This document shows, in pieces, positions 1 to 8,259 of a stretch of 64,000 bases of DNA. The notes under the pieces are model-generated. The model searched no databases and had not been told where the DNA came from. It saw nothing but the letters and a program-made list of their open reading frames with translations. The position numbers and the translations under genes were made by a program. How positions within the stretch are numbered: position 1 is the first letter of the stretch; every line of letters begins with the position of its first letter. The DNA is taken from IMG/VR virus record IMGVR_UViG_3300020203_000008, positions 1-64,000 of that record; one strand, given 5' to 3'. Source of the DNA: a virus.

Positions 1-10
1 GTCCATGGGG

Positions 11-31
11 AATTTCCTGAAATTACCAGGG
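11..31 (+). promoter_or_regulatory. operator-like palindrome, site 1
   Basis: The sequence AATTTCCTGAAATTACCAGG at 11-30 matches the perfect palindrome at 5312-5331 at all but two positions, including the flanking AATTTCC. It is probably a binding site for the regulator encoded at 5490; binding itself is inference. Confidence 0.5.
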
Positions 32-171
32 TTTTTCGTGTTGTCAGAATTACAGTTTGGTTTTTGGGTGGCACAGATCCTTATGGGCACCGGTTAAACT
101 ATAAAATCTCCTGCTATTGTCAGGGTTTTTGTCCTAAAGTGTCCTGGTTTGCCCTTTTCGGCCCGAAACTC

Positions 172-190
172 ATTGGTAATACCAAGGAAA
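172..190 (-). promoter_or_regulatory. operator-like palindrome, site 2
   Basis: TTGGTAATACCAA (173-185) has six-base inverted arms around one central base. On the reverse strand it reads AATTTCC followed by TTGGTATTACCAA, so it carries the same flank as sites 1 and 3. Confidence 0.5.
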
Positions 191-513
191 TTGCCGTTTC
201 CCTGTGGCATCGCCGACTAAACCATCATGAATTAGCAGTCACTCCTAATTCTGGGACCGGTGACGCACCGCTTCGAACAGCCCAACACTCAACATGGCGA
301 TGATAGGGGAGTCACTTTCCCTGCAAGGGCGTTAAATCAAGATTAGCGCAGCCATGGTCATTTGATGTGTCATTACGAAGACATTCCTACGTTTAGGGCG
401 CATCGGTGCTGGTCAGAGTCTTATGGACTAGCCATTTTTGCGCTTAACGACGGTTTAGGTATAACGCGGTGCTACGCGGTCCAGCTTGTCTCTGGATGTG
501 CCGATAAGGTGAT

Positions 514-1806
514 ATGGGTCAGTACACGGTGGACGTTCGAGAATTCGGAGCCAAGTGCGACGGATGGACTGATGACACAGTGGCTGCTCAGGCGGCACTG
601 GATTCAGTAGCTCAAGTCGCTTCCCCAGCAACTTCAACCGGAGGGATCGTCTACGTTCCGTCCGGTTACATGATGGTCCGAGGGCTGGACCAGAAAAACC
701 ATGTCTATATGCGTGGCGCTGGGATGTTCTCAACGACAATTAAGCTTATTGCTGGAAGTACCAAAGATGTCGTGAAGCTTCACACCTCTTCGGGGCCAGC
801 CGATCCGAACGCCGGATACTGTGGAATCTTCGATCTCACGATCGACGGCCGCAAGTCATCTCAAGGCCGAACAGTAAGAGATGGGATACTGAGTGGTTCA
901 ACTCGAATCACCTCAGCTACCGCTAATTTTAGTTTGGCTGATAACGGGAAGTGGGTTCGGGGAACGGGGATCCCTTACGGGGTCACGATGGCTTGTGTGA
1001 ATTCGACCACGGCAATCTTGTCCGTTCCAGCAACCGTTGGAGGCACGACTCCTGTTTCTGGGGTGAGTTTGCAGATTGCTCCAGCGATGCACGGAATCTC
1101 GATTGTTACGAATCCCTTGAATACCAAAGCTGTGGCCGATCCGTACTTCGACCTGCATCACTACCTGAACAATGTCCACGTCTACATGGCCACGGATAAT
1201 GGTGTCCACATGAATGGACGTTCAGCCAGTGTTCTGGACAATGTGTTCGTAGAATCTTGTGGTGGGCATGGAATATTGTCCGCTTACGATACGATCATAT
1301 CTAATTGCCAAGCTGGATCGAATACCTTCGATGGGTTCAATTCGAATGCACATAGTCACATTGCTCTGACTGCTTGCAAGAGCTTCTTGAATGGTGGGGC
1401 TGGTTATCACCTGACGGGTGGGTCGTCTCTGGCGGGAATGCAGATCACCACTTGTAGTGCCCAGAATAACAGGCAACAGGGATTCTTCGTTGACGGTACG
1501 TACCGAGTAGTCGGAAGTGCCCTGATTTCGGACACGAACTCTCAGGCTGGTAGTGGACTGTTCGCTGGATATGAAGTGAAAGCTGCGCGGCACTGTGATA
1601 TATCGGGAGTCTCTGTTCAATCAGCGCAGGCTGGGGCTTCCTTCTATACCCAGTCGAATGGTTTGAGGCTGTGGAACGGATCTGATCTTAATGTGATTCA
1701 ACTGTCCCATAGTTCAGCGGGAGGAGCTTCTTTGGTAGGCAGTGCCCTGACCACGGACTCAGTATTGCTTGCTAACCGTGTCATCATGAACGCTAAAGCT
1801 CTCTGA
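514..1806 (+). CDS. tailspike-like right-handed beta-helix protein
   Basis: The N-terminus (VREFGAKCDGWTDDTVAAQA, then GGIVYVPSGYM) is the signature opening of pectate-lyase-3-type beta-helix proteins, which in phages are usually tailspikes or capsule/cell-wall depolymerases on the virion surface. The remaining ~350 residues are Gly/Asn/Ser-rich strands typical of a parallel beta-helix. The ATG at 514 follows AAGGTG at a sensible distance. At 430 aa it is within the usual size. It lies just upstream of a tail fibre gene, which supports a receptor-binding role. The substrate cannot be predicted from sequence alone. Confidence 0.8.
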   Translation: MGQYTVDVREFGAKCDGWTDDTVAAQAALDSVAQVASPATSTGGIVYVPSGYMMVRGLDQKNHVYMRGAGMFSTTIKLIAGSTKDVVKLHTSSGPADPNAGYCGIFDLTIDGRKSSQGRTVRDGILSGSTRITSATANFSLADNGKWVRGTGIPYGVTMACVNSTTAILSVPATVGGTTPVSGVSLQIAPAMHGISIVTNPLNTKAVADPYFDLHHYLNNVHVYMATDNGVHMNGRSASVLDNVFVESCGGHGILSAYDTIISNCQAGSNTFDGFNSNAHSHIALTACKSFLNGGAGYHLTGGSSLAGMQITTCSAQNNRQQGFFVDGTYRVVGSALISDTNSQAGSGLFAGYEVKAARHCDISGVSVQSAQAGASFYTQSNGLRLWNGSDLNVIQLSHSSAGGASLVGSALTTDSVLLANRVIMNAKAL

Positions 1807-2205
1807 AGGCTGTCGGTATAAATTTCAGTTGAGCCTTAAGTTAAGAGACATTGATACGGATTAAGCGCGTTATCCTGTTTGGGCTGGTCATCGGACTGCT
1901 TTTTGGCTAGAGCTAGGTAAGCTGTATTAGGGGGTCACTAAGGTCAATCTCGATTGATCGTGCGGGAAATTCCCCCAAATGGGTGGGTTTCGTAGTGCGA
2001 GGTTATCAATCTTATCAACCATTTAGCTCAATCTCAGTTTAGTTACCAGTGGTACGCCATGAGACGTGTACAACATGACTGCCACGGTGCGTTGTATGTG
2101 CAGTTCAGAGCCCTACTTTTTTTGCTATAACAACCAATATAGCTTAAGGTAACCAAACGTGAGTTTGGGATTTGAACCGCTTACTCTGGATGCCGATAGA
2201 TCAAC
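1807..2205. other. 399-base gap between tailspike and tail fibre genes
   Basis: All frames are broken by stops and no tRNA or strong terminator is visible. It probably carries the leader of the tail fibre gene; I could not define a promoter. Confidence 0.4.
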
Positions 2206-4602
2206 GTGACTACCGTTACGCACACCCTTGTTGATGAGATCGCGGGACCCCTCCGAAATGCTTACGTAGAGGTATCGCTGCTTGCCCCAACTGTTGACGA
2301 TCCCGCTTACATCCTTTCTGGTGGATACCAGATCATTGGCCGCAAGATCGCCCAGACCAACACGAACGGCAACTGGACTCTTGATCTTGTCCCAAATTCT
2401 TCGATAACACCAGCAAATACCGTCTACCGGGTGATCCACTCTCCGAAGGGGGACTCGGCCAGAACTACTGCATACTTCAAGGTCCCAGTGGCGGGTGCTA
2501 CCCCGACAACCCATACTCTGCTCAGCCTCCTGACTAATCCACCTGGCAATCTTGGAGGAGGCGTAGTCAGTGGGACAATCGATATTCTGGATGAGGGCAT
2601 CCTCACGACTACCGCCAACTCGCTTAATTTCGTGGGTATCGGCGTCACCGTCACAGACATGGGTGGTGGGGTATCCAGAATTACGGTTACTGGTGGAGGA
2701 GGTGCCACACCGACAAGCGGCTCACTTGAGATCAAGCTGAATAACAGCACCGCGGTTGCGGCTGCATCGAAGGTAGATTTCTCATCTCAATTCGGGGTCG
2801 CTGAGTCACCCTCTGGCGAGGCAAACGTAACGATTGCTGGTATCTCCAGTGCGATAGTGAGTGGATTGGGAACGGCCGCTGCCGCTAATACAACAGCCTT
2901 TGATGCAGCCGGTGCTGCTGCTGCCGCACAGGCTGCATCTCAGCCAATAGATTCCGATTTGACCACAATCGGGAATATTAGTCCAACCAACGATGACATA
3001 ATCCAACGCAAGGCGGGCGTATGGACTAATCGCTCGATTGCTCAGTTGATCATTGACCTTGGGTCTAACTTCCAGAGTTTGGCTGCCACTCCTTATCAGC
3101 CGTTGGACTCGGATCTCACGGCTATAGCACTCTTGTCCACTACGGCGTATGGACGTGCTTTCCTTGCTCTTGCTGATGCAACTGCTGGAAGAAGCGCCCT
3201 AGCTCTGGGGACTGCTGCTACTTCTAGTGCGACAGATTTTCAGCCTGTAGATTCAGACCTCACAGCTATTGCACTCTTGTCAACTACCTCGTTTGGTCGC
3301 AGCCTATTAACCTTAAATGATGCGGCCGCTTTACGGGCTGCTGCCGGTGTTGGCACTGCTTCGCTTCTCGATAAGAACACTGTATCCGTCACCCCAATTG
3401 GGGTTAGGACTACCAACTATAATGCGGCTGCTGGAGACTTCATTCCTGCTGATGTCTCCGGTGGTGGTTTTACTGTCACGCTACCAGATTCTCCGATAGA
3501 TGGAGCAAGAATTGGGATTAAGCTTATTGCTGCTAGCATAGCAGCAACTCCCGCTATACTCAGCGTAGTTACTTCTGGTTCCAATACATTTAATACGACT
3601 GGTGGATCCACTTCTGTTACGATGACCCTGCTTAATCAGGGGTTGGATCTTCAATTCAGAGCGTCCACTGGGATTTGGTATACCTCTTCTAATTTTCCAA
3701 TTACTTCCCTTGATACTAGGTATCTTCTTACGCCAACGGAGATTAAGACTACCGACTATAATGCAGTCGGCGGAGATCTCATACCAGTAGATCTCTCTGG
3801 TGGATCAGTCACTATTACTCTTCCGTTCGCCCCCATAGACCGAACTCTTATTTCAGCAAAACTACTTACGTTGTTTAGTGGTGCTACGCCTAATCTACTC
3901 ACTATTGTTTGTTCAGGTACGAATACTTTTAATAGGTCCGGGAGTTCCACCTTTACGATGTCTACTCAGAATCAGAGAGTGGATCTCCAGTACCAGGCTT
4001 CAACTGGAACATGGCATTCAGCTTCTGCTCTATCGTTAGGCGCTCTTGACACTAGATATTTGACGATGGGGCTCGACAAGGTACTCACAGTCGGCCAATC
4101 GACTCTCTCCCGTCCGGCAACCGCAGGTTCGAGCCAGACGATGGCAACCGGCCAGTTGCGGCTCACCTACTTCACGAGCACGAAAACAGAGACGGTCACG
4201 CAGTGCCGGGTCAATACGCACACCACTGCCGCTGGGGCGACACCGACCCTTGTCAGGTTCGGGCTCTACTCCGTAGCTGGGAACGGTGATCTGACACTCA
4301 TCGCGTCAACTCCGAACGACACGACTCTGTTCGCCGTGGCTAACACGTCGTACACGAGAGCGTTCTCTGTGCCGGTGGGTGTTTCGATCGGGATGTCCTA
4401 TGCGTTCGGTATCCTTGTTGTGACTGGGGCAGCAGCACCTACCGTTCGTGGTCTCGCGTCGATCACAGAAGCCACCGAGTACGGGCAGGCCCCCCGCATG
4501 TTCGGTCAAATGACAGGCCAAACGAATTTGCCGACCCCTATCGCATCTGGGTCAATCACAAACAGTGGCGGCGGCGGTATCTACTCGGTGATCCTGCCGT
4601 AA
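2206..4602 (+). CDS. tail fibre / receptor-binding protein
   Basis: This 798-aa protein starts at a GTG nine bases after an in-frame TAG. After an N-terminal beta domain (about 1-100) it has Ala-rich tail-fibre repeats with the motif DSDLTAIALLSTT twice (about residues 300-360). Two copies of a ~110-aa module follow (about 405-510 and 515-620), each running from YNA..GD.IP to STG.W. A ~180-aa C-terminal beta domain (from DKVLTVGQSTLSRPA) resembles carbohydrate-binding tips of actinophage fibres. The internal duplications explain the length. It is expected to sit on the virion tail and bind the host envelope. Confidence 0.8.
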   Translation: MTTVTHTLVDEIAGPLRNAYVEVSLLAPTVDDPAYILSGGYQIIGRKIAQTNTNGNWTLDLVPNSSITPANTVYRVIHSPKGDSARTTAYFKVPVAGATPTTHTLLSLLTNPPGNLGGGVVSGTIDILDEGILTTTANSLNFVGIGVTVTDMGGGVSRITVTGGGGATPTSGSLEIKLNNSTAVAAASKVDFSSQFGVAESPSGEANVTIAGISSAIVSGLGTAAAANTTAFDAAGAAAAAQAASQPIDSDLTTIGNISPTNDDIIQRKAGVWTNRSIAQLIIDLGSNFQSLAATPYQPLDSDLTAIALLSTTAYGRAFLALADATAGRSALALGTAATSSATDFQPVDSDLTAIALLSTTSFGRSLLTLNDAAALRAAAGVGTASLLDKNTVSVTPIGVRTTNYNAAAGDFIPADVSGGGFTVTLPDSPIDGARIGIKLIAASIAATPAILSVVTSGSNTFNTTGGSTSVTMTLLNQGLDLQFRASTGIWYTSSNFPITSLDTRYLLTPTEIKTTDYNAVGGDLIPVDLSGGSVTITLPFAPIDRTLISAKLLTLFSGATPNLLTIVCSGTNTFNRSGSSTFTMSTQNQRVDLQYQASTGTWHSASALSLGALDTRYLTMGLDKVLTVGQSTLSRPATAGSSQTMATGQLRLTYFTSTKTETVTQCRVNTHTTAAGATPTLVRFGLYSVAGNGDLTLIASTPNDTTLFAVANTSYTRAFSVPVGVSIGMSYAFGILVVTGAAAPTVRGLASITEATEYGQAPRMFGQMTGQTNLPTPIASGSITNSGGGGIYSVILP

Positions 4603-4867
4603 CTGATGTTGAGTACATCTCAAATCTAATAGCTCAACTAGCTAATTAAACCTCCCCTGACCAGGCATGTTCCTTAAACCGAGGACTAATACTCTCAATC
4701 TCCGTTAATCTCTATTAGCTATACTTGACACGATAGAAAAAGTGGATAGGCTCAGGACCGGCACGCCTGGCCGGAGCCCATCAAGAGCGTATCAAGAGTC
4801 AGATTTTTCAGGTAATATCAAGAGTATTGATCTTTGGTACTCTTAATTCGAATCGAATTGAAGTTTT
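4603..4867. promoter_or_regulatory. intergenic region with hairpin and 15-bp palindrome
   Basis: AAGAGTA (4820-4826) pairs with TACTCTT (4838-4844). Directly next to it is the palindrome AATTCGAATCGAATT (4845-4859), eight bases before the ATG at 4868. A TTGACA at 4725 followed by TAGGCT at 16-base spacing is a possible promoter. The position suggests translational or transcriptional control of the next gene. Confidence 0.4.
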
Positions 4868-5137
4868 ATGGACAAGAACAATTGGAACTTTGTTATTATA
4901 GGGGACACCATCCAAATAGAGCAGTGGAACGGCGTTGACGATTATGTTCCAGTCGGAGGAATCCCTTATATACCCTTTGAGCCAGATCACGCCAGAGAAC
5001 GGCGTGTAATGAAGTTCCTCGACAGTCGAACGGTACAAGCCTTCATTTCTTACAGGGAAGATCTTAAGCTCTTCTATAAAAAGAAGCAGGAGATCCTCAA
5101 TAGTCTTCAGACCCCGGAAGATCCTGCCGATACATAG
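4868..5137 (+). CDS. hypothetical protein
   Basis: I do not recognise this 89-aa protein. It is mostly beta-like at the N-terminus with a charged helical C-terminus (REDLKLFYKKKQEIL). It lacks a clear ribosome site but sits directly after a hairpin and palindrome. Its TAG stop is three bases from the next small gene, so the pair is probably co-transcribed. Confidence 0.6.
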   Translation: MDKNNWNFVIIGDTIQIEQWNGVDDYVPVGGIPYIPFEPDHARERRVMKFLDSRTVQAFISYREDLKLFYKKKQEILNSLQTPEDPADT

Positions 5138-5139
5138 GT

Positions 5140-5304
5140 ATGGGCTGCTGTAAGGACTGTGAAGAAAAGGCTGAGAAGCCTCGACAAGAGAAGCTGAGCG
5201 CTACTCCTGATATTCGGAGCTTGGCAGTCCCTCGTACTACGCCGTGTCCTCCTGGACAGAAGTGTCCTGACTATCTCCAAGGAACTATGCCCGTACAGCA
5301 ATAA
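5140..5304 (+). CDS. small cysteine-rich protein
   Basis: A 54-aa frame opening with MGCCKDCEEKAEK and a second pair CPPGQKC. The cysteine spacing suggests metal binding. It begins three bases after the preceding stop. Function is unknown. Confidence 0.5.
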   Translation: MGCCKDCEEKAEKPRQEKLSATPDIRSLAVPRTTPCPPGQKCPDYLQGTMPVQQ

Positions 5305-5311
5305 ACTAAAA

Positions 5312-5331
5312 TTTCCTGGTATTACCAGGGA
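5312..5331 (+). promoter_or_regulatory. operator-like palindrome, site 3
   Basis: CCTGGTATTACCAGG (5315-5329) is a perfect palindrome around one central base, flanked 5' by AATTT. It is 126 bases upstream of the -35 of the regulator gene at 5490, and near-copies occur at 11-31, 172-190 and 24174-24188. It is the best candidate for the operator of that regulator. Confidence 0.6.
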
Positions 5332-5454
5332 TTTCCTTGGTTTAAGTGCGGTCAACAGTTTTTTGCTAAAGCACTTGAATTGCTTGACATTCGTGTATCC
5401 CCTGGTCAAAGGACCGTGCTTCCTAAAACTGAAATTTACACATTCGGAGTACTC

Positions 5455-5483
5455 TTGACACTTAGCGTGGCGATGGTTACATT
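5455..5483 (+). promoter_or_regulatory. sigma70-type promoter, probably leaderless transcript
   Basis: TTGACA (5455-5460), a 17-base spacer, then TACATT (5478-5483). The ATG at 5490 lies seven bases beyond the -10 box, where transcription is expected to start, so the mRNA should begin at its own start codon. Confidence 0.65.
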
Positions 5484-5489
5484 CCTCAG

Positions 5490-5813
5490 ATGAATCCAAC
5501 CATCATGCAACAGATCGGCCAACGGCTGAAGAGGGCTCGCAAAGAAGCTGGACTTTCACTCCAGCAGACTCAAGATAAGAGTGGCGGAGAATTCAGGTCT
5601 AGCTGCCTAGGCGCATACGAGCGGGGAGAACGGGTCATCCCGATTGACAGATTTATCCTTCTCTGCGCCGTATATGGTGTATACCCCTCGGCTTTGCTGA
5701 CAAAGCCTCCCACTACCCTCTCTCTCTCTCCTGAGGAAAAGTACCGTCAGGCGGCTGTAGAGGTACATCAGACGGCCGAGAAGCTCACGGAGGCCCTTAG
5801 GGCGCTCCCTTAA
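5490..5813 (+). CDS. Cro/C1-type (XRE) helix-turn-helix regulator
   Basis: Residues 8-70 (IGQRLKRARKEAGLSLQQ, then GAYERGERVIPIDRF and YGVYPSALL) have the layout of an XRE DNA-binding domain and resemble the N-terminal domain of actinobacterial BldD. The last ~35 residues are a charged helix that could serve dimerisation. At 107 aa it is a small phage repressor or anti-repressor type regulator. A palindrome upstream suggests autoregulation, and the promoter predicts a leaderless mRNA. Whether it controls lysis/lysogeny or early/late timing is unknown. Confidence 0.8.
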   Translation: MNPTIMQQIGQRLKRARKEAGLSLQQTQDKSGGEFRSSCLGAYERGERVIPIDRFILLCAVYGVYPSALLTKPPTTLSLSPEEKYRQAAVEVHQTAEKLTEALRALP

Positions 5814-5893
5814 TGAAAGACTCATTTCTGGTACCATAGGAGTCGATAACTGTAATTGTCCTGATCATCTACTTCGTTCGCCACTGAGGAACA

Positions 5894-6277
5894 ATGGACC
5901 GCTTCGAACAGCTTAATACGATTGCATCTATGGCCTCAGTCCAGGAGCCTGTCATTGCTGCTGCGGCTACATGCCCACAGTGTGGATACACCGGGACAAT
6001 GGACAAGCCGAAAAAGTCGAGCATGGCTGCGGCTGACGACTACTCTGATTCCTATAATGAAGTTCGGGAAGAGCTTAATGGGCAGTTGAGTTCTCGTTAT
6101 CCTAGTGATAATTTCTGGGTTTCAATCGTTGACTTTGGCACAGATTGGGTTATCTACAGGGTCGAAGATTCAACTTACGACTGCACTTACTACCAGGCAC
6201 CTTATTCAAATACCGATAACGGATTGTCTATTGGCTCACCAGTAGAGGTACATCAAGTCTGGACTCCGGTTAGTTGA
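5894..6277 (+). CDS. hypothetical protein with a CxxC knuckle
   Basis: A 127-aa protein with CPQCGY near residue 27, a Lys/Ala linker and a Tyr-rich acidic C-terminal half that looks like a small alpha/beta domain (VREELNGQLSSRYPSDNFWV). ATG follows GAGGAAC. No function recognised. Confidence 0.65.
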   Translation: MDRFEQLNTIASMASVQEPVIAAAATCPQCGYTGTMDKPKKSSMAAADDYSDSYNEVREELNGQLSSRYPSDNFWVSIVDFGTDWVIYRVEDSTYDCTYYQAPYSNTDNGLSIGSPVEVHQVWTPVS

Positions 6278-6286
6278 GGATGGTCT

Positions 6287-6592
6287 GTGAAACTTCCGAA
6301 GGAAGTTCAAGTCGGTCCCTACGCGTTTGCAGTCTCCAAAGTTGATGAGATCGTCGCCATCGATGAAGAGGTCGACGGCCTAATACGCACTGACCGTCTG
6401 ACGATCGAGATTAAGGATCATCTCGGTTCAGATTACGAAGCAGAGTGCCTGATCCATGAGTGTCTGCATGCAGTCTGGTTCCAGACGCGTCTGCCTGACA
6501 AGGGCGAAGAAGAGATCGTGAAGCGTCTTGCTCCGGCTCTGCTCGACTTAATCCGACGTAATCCGGATCTTGTAGCGTACTTCTCTGTCTAG
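6287..6592 (+). CDS. putative small zinc metallopeptidase-like protein
   Basis: A 101-aa protein starting at GTG. It contains LIHECLHAV (about residues 59-67), an HExxH zinc-binding motif in a helix, as in minimal zincin folds of phage and ImmA-like proteins. A third zinc ligand is not obvious and the protein is short, so enzymatic activity is uncertain. It is in the same orientation as and nearly contiguous with its neighbours. Confidence 0.6.
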   Translation: MKLPKEVQVGPYAFAVSKVDEIVAIDEEVDGLIRTDRLTIEIKDHLGSDYEAECLIHECLHAVWFQTRLPDKGEEEIVKRLAPALLDLIRRNPDLVAYFSV

Positions 6593-6659
6593 ATCCTTGA
6601 CTGCCGAGGGCAGGCTCTGTACGTTGCCTCCACCGTACAGGGAACAAGGGGGAGAGAAC

Positions 6660-6962
6660 GTGCAGATTCTCACTGTAGGTGATGAGTCCGTAGGTAGGTA
6701 CCACTACTGGCGTACCGACAAGTCTCGGGGCTACAAGTGTCCCGGCTGTAAGCGTGTTTTCACTGAGGGTCAAAAGGTATTCAGCCACATGGTTAGCACC
6801 GAGAATCGTTCTTACCCTGAACGCTTCTTGGTCCATCTTGATTGTCTGCTTTCGTTTCTTGCTGAAGGGGAGACAGAGGTTAAACTGCGCCGCACGAAAA
6901 GCTTTCAGAAGATTCAGGAAGAAGTTGATCGGATTAGAGCTTCCTATGGCTCTGACGTGTAG
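6660..6962 (+). CDS. putative zinc-binding protein
   Basis: I chose the GTG at 6660 because AAGGGGGA lies seven bases upstream; the longer TTG-start version has no ribosome site. The 100-aa product contains CPGCKRVF and, later, HLDC, a plausible four-ligand zinc site, followed by a charged helix. The last 17 bases overlap the next gene. Function unknown. Confidence 0.6.
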   Translation: MQILTVGDESVGRYHYWRTDKSRGYKCPGCKRVFTEGQKVFSHMVSTENRSYPERFLVHLDCLLSFLAEGETEVKLRRTKSFQKIQEEVDRIRASYGSDV

Positions 6963-7251
6963 GTCATGCTTGGACGGAAGATCTTGGAGATGCGAAGGAA
7001 GTACGTGTGCCCAGTGGCAGACGCGCCATCACTACTCCGAGCTGGTTTCTAAACCAGTTGTAGCGCTTGAACCTAAAAGGTTACGCGTTCCGTCACCCGA
7101 AAGGTTACGCGTTCCGTCACCGATGCAACGTGCGTTGTCAGTCTTTATGGCTGAAGGTCTTAACCCTTCGGATCTCGTGAATAAACTTGACGGTAAGCAG
7201 AAGCCGACCTATGAGCAAATTCGACAGATCAAACGAACTGGAGCGCAATGA
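6946..7251 (+). CDS. hypothetical protein with duplicated 8-aa motif
   Basis: A 101-aa protein that starts with CRSC and CEGSTC cysteines. In the middle it carries the direct repeat RLRVPSPE/RLRVPSP, encoded by a 24-base tandem duplication near 7077-7122. A C-terminal helix (AEGLNPSDLVNKLDGKQKPT) follows. It overlaps both neighbours by a few bases, which supports real coding. Function unknown. Confidence 0.55.
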   Translation: MALTCRSCLDGRSWRCEGSTCAQWQTRHHYSELVSKPVVALEPKRLRVPSPERLRVPSPMQRALSVFMAEGLNPSDLVNKLDGKQKPTYEQIRQIKRTGAQ

Positions 7252-7568
7252 GTGAATATGAAAGAGGCTTCCAGGATGGTTACCGGGAGAGTGAGCATTA
7301 TGTTCTGGTATTAAATGCCTATCAGCGTGACAACCTTCTTTTGATGCTGAACGCATGTGGCTATCCGGCACGCCAAGGCGAGAGTCCAATCGAACCGTTT
7401 CATCTACTTCACACCGGACCTTGGATGGGCGAGATTGCTTGGATGCTGAAGCATGAAGGAACCGATGCTGCATTCCAGTTGCTTGCAGAGAAGACTGGAA
7501 AGCCGAATCGCACGCTGAAGGAGTTGAGCGATCAGGTTGAAAGAGATTATCCGAAGTTATCTGGTTAA
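7248..7568 (+). CDS. hypothetical protein
   Basis: A 106-aa protein beginning MSEYERGFQDGYRESEHYV, a helical, acidic protein without a recognisable family. ATGA overlap with the previous stop indicates translational coupling. It is the last gene before a regulatory gap. Confidence 0.65.
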   Translation: MSEYERGFQDGYRESEHYVLVLNAYQRDNLLLMLNACGYPARQGESPIEPFHLLHTGPWMGEIAWMLKHEGTDAAFQLLAEKTGKPNRTLKELSDQVERDYPKLSG

Positions 7569-7644
7569 TGAAACTGACGTTTGCTGGAATGTATGATTTT
7601 GAGTAAACAAAATTTAAGCTTGCATTTCCCCTGGTCAACCCGTT

Positions 7645-7670
7645 AACACACGAACGTCCGTTCGTATGTT
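7645..7670 (+). promoter_or_regulatory. 26-bp inverted repeat upstream of PTH2 promoter
   Basis: AACACACGAACG and CGTTCGTATGTT form 12-base arms with one mismatch around a two-base centre. The site ends 35 bases before the -35 box at 7706. It could be an operator, or a hairpin ending the upstream transcript. Confidence 0.5.
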
Positions 7671-7705
7671 GGTTACGTATCAAATGAACATACGTTTATT
7701 AATAC

Positions 7706-7734
7706 TTGACAGCATGCTTCCGGTTCGGTACACT
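7706..7734 (+). promoter_or_regulatory. sigma70-type promoter of the PTH2/suppressor-tRNA module
   Basis: TTGACA (7706-7711), 17-base spacer, TACACT (7729-7734). It predicts transcription from about 7741, giving a ~24-base leader with AAGGAG (7751-7756) before the PTH2 start. Confidence 0.7.
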
Positions 7735-7764
7735 TCAATCGTAATCAAACAAGGAGCAATGGAA

Positions 7765-8130
7765 ATGGAAAACGTTTAGGTAGCACTCAAGGAAGGGGAT
7801 CGGACGTACATCCTTGTACGTGCTGACCTTTCTCCCGGCCAGCAGGCTGTCCAAGCTGCTCATGCCGCATTTAGCTTCTCCCTGGAGCATCCACAGATCG
7901 CTCGGGAGTGGCATAACATCTCCCAGTATCTGGTTCTTCTCGCTGTCCCAGACGTGGAGACGTTGCTGGATTTTGTGACGGATGCCTACGATCTAGGCGT
8001 TCCGTTGTATATGCAGACCGAGCCGGACCTCGGGGACGAAGCGACCGCTTTGGCGCTTGCTCCTTCTGAGGCCGTTCGTCTGCTAGTTTCTCGGCTGCCT
8101 CTCGCGTTGCGTGAGGAGGCTGTCGTGTGA
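7765..8130 (+). CDS. peptidyl-tRNA hydrolase (PTH2 type) interrupted by in-frame UAG
   Basis: From the ATG at 7765 (eight bases after AAGGAG) the frame reads Met-Glu-Asn-Val, then TAG (7777-7779), then 116 uninterrupted codons to TGA at 8128. The product has the PTH2 core: YILVRADLSPGQQ, QAAHAAFSF, YLVLLAVPDVETL and a C-terminal ALAPSEAVRLL. PTH2 enzymes cleave the ester bond of peptidyl-tRNA released from stalled ribosomes. No ATG, GTG or TTG lies in frame between the amber codon and the first core strand, so the enzyme needs UAG readthrough. A CUA-anticodon tRNA lies at 8260. An ATG at 7759 is an alternative start. A sequencing error (CAG or AAG to TAG) is possible. Confidence 0.75.
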
Positions 8131-8170
8131 GTCCTGCCGGGTGGGGGGTCATTCCCTCATCCGGCTCCAA

Positions 8171-8223
8171 GCCCCTGTAGGTATCCAGACCTACCAGACG
8201 TTTAAGTCGTCTCAGGGGCACCA
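8171..8223 (+). ncRNA. tRNA-like structure lacking a normal anticodon domain
   Basis: GCCCCTG (8171-8177) pairs with CAGGGGC (8213-8219), followed by A and CCA, as in a tRNA acceptor end. Directly 5' of the 3' strand is AGACG-TTTAAGT-CGTCT (8196-8212), which has T-arm geometry and a T-loop-like sequence. Between the acceptor strand and this arm is only a small hairpin TAGGT-ATCCAG-ACCTA. It resembles an acceptor/T-arm minihelix. A decayed tRNA gene is the main alternative. Confidence 0.5.
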
Positions 8224-8258
8224 TGGGAGAGAGGGTGTCAAAGCCCTCTCTCCCACCA
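8224..8258 (+). ncRNA. 12-bp minihelix ending in ACCA
   Basis: GGGAGAGAGGG (8225-8235) pairs perfectly with CCCTCTCTCCC (8244-8254), and T8236-G8243 extends it to 12 bp. That is the length of stacked acceptor and T stems, and the 3' strand is followed by ACCA. It abuts the tRNA-like element on one side and the suppressor tRNA on the other. It could also act as a terminator, though no U run follows. Confidence 0.4.
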
Positions 8259-8259
8259 A

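Larger units (their letters stand above)
1..513. other. non-coding stretch with two operator-like palindromes
   Basis: No convincing gene precedes the tailspike at 514; the open frames here lack ribosome sites and recognisable content. The stretch holds two copies of a palindromic motif (annotated separately at 11-31 and 172-190) that recurs at 5312-5331 upstream of a Cro/C1-type regulator gene. Confidence 0.5.

Noticed and set aside
64-610. Two open frames before the tailspike
   Set aside because: No ribosome sites, no recognisable content, and they run through operator-like palindromes.
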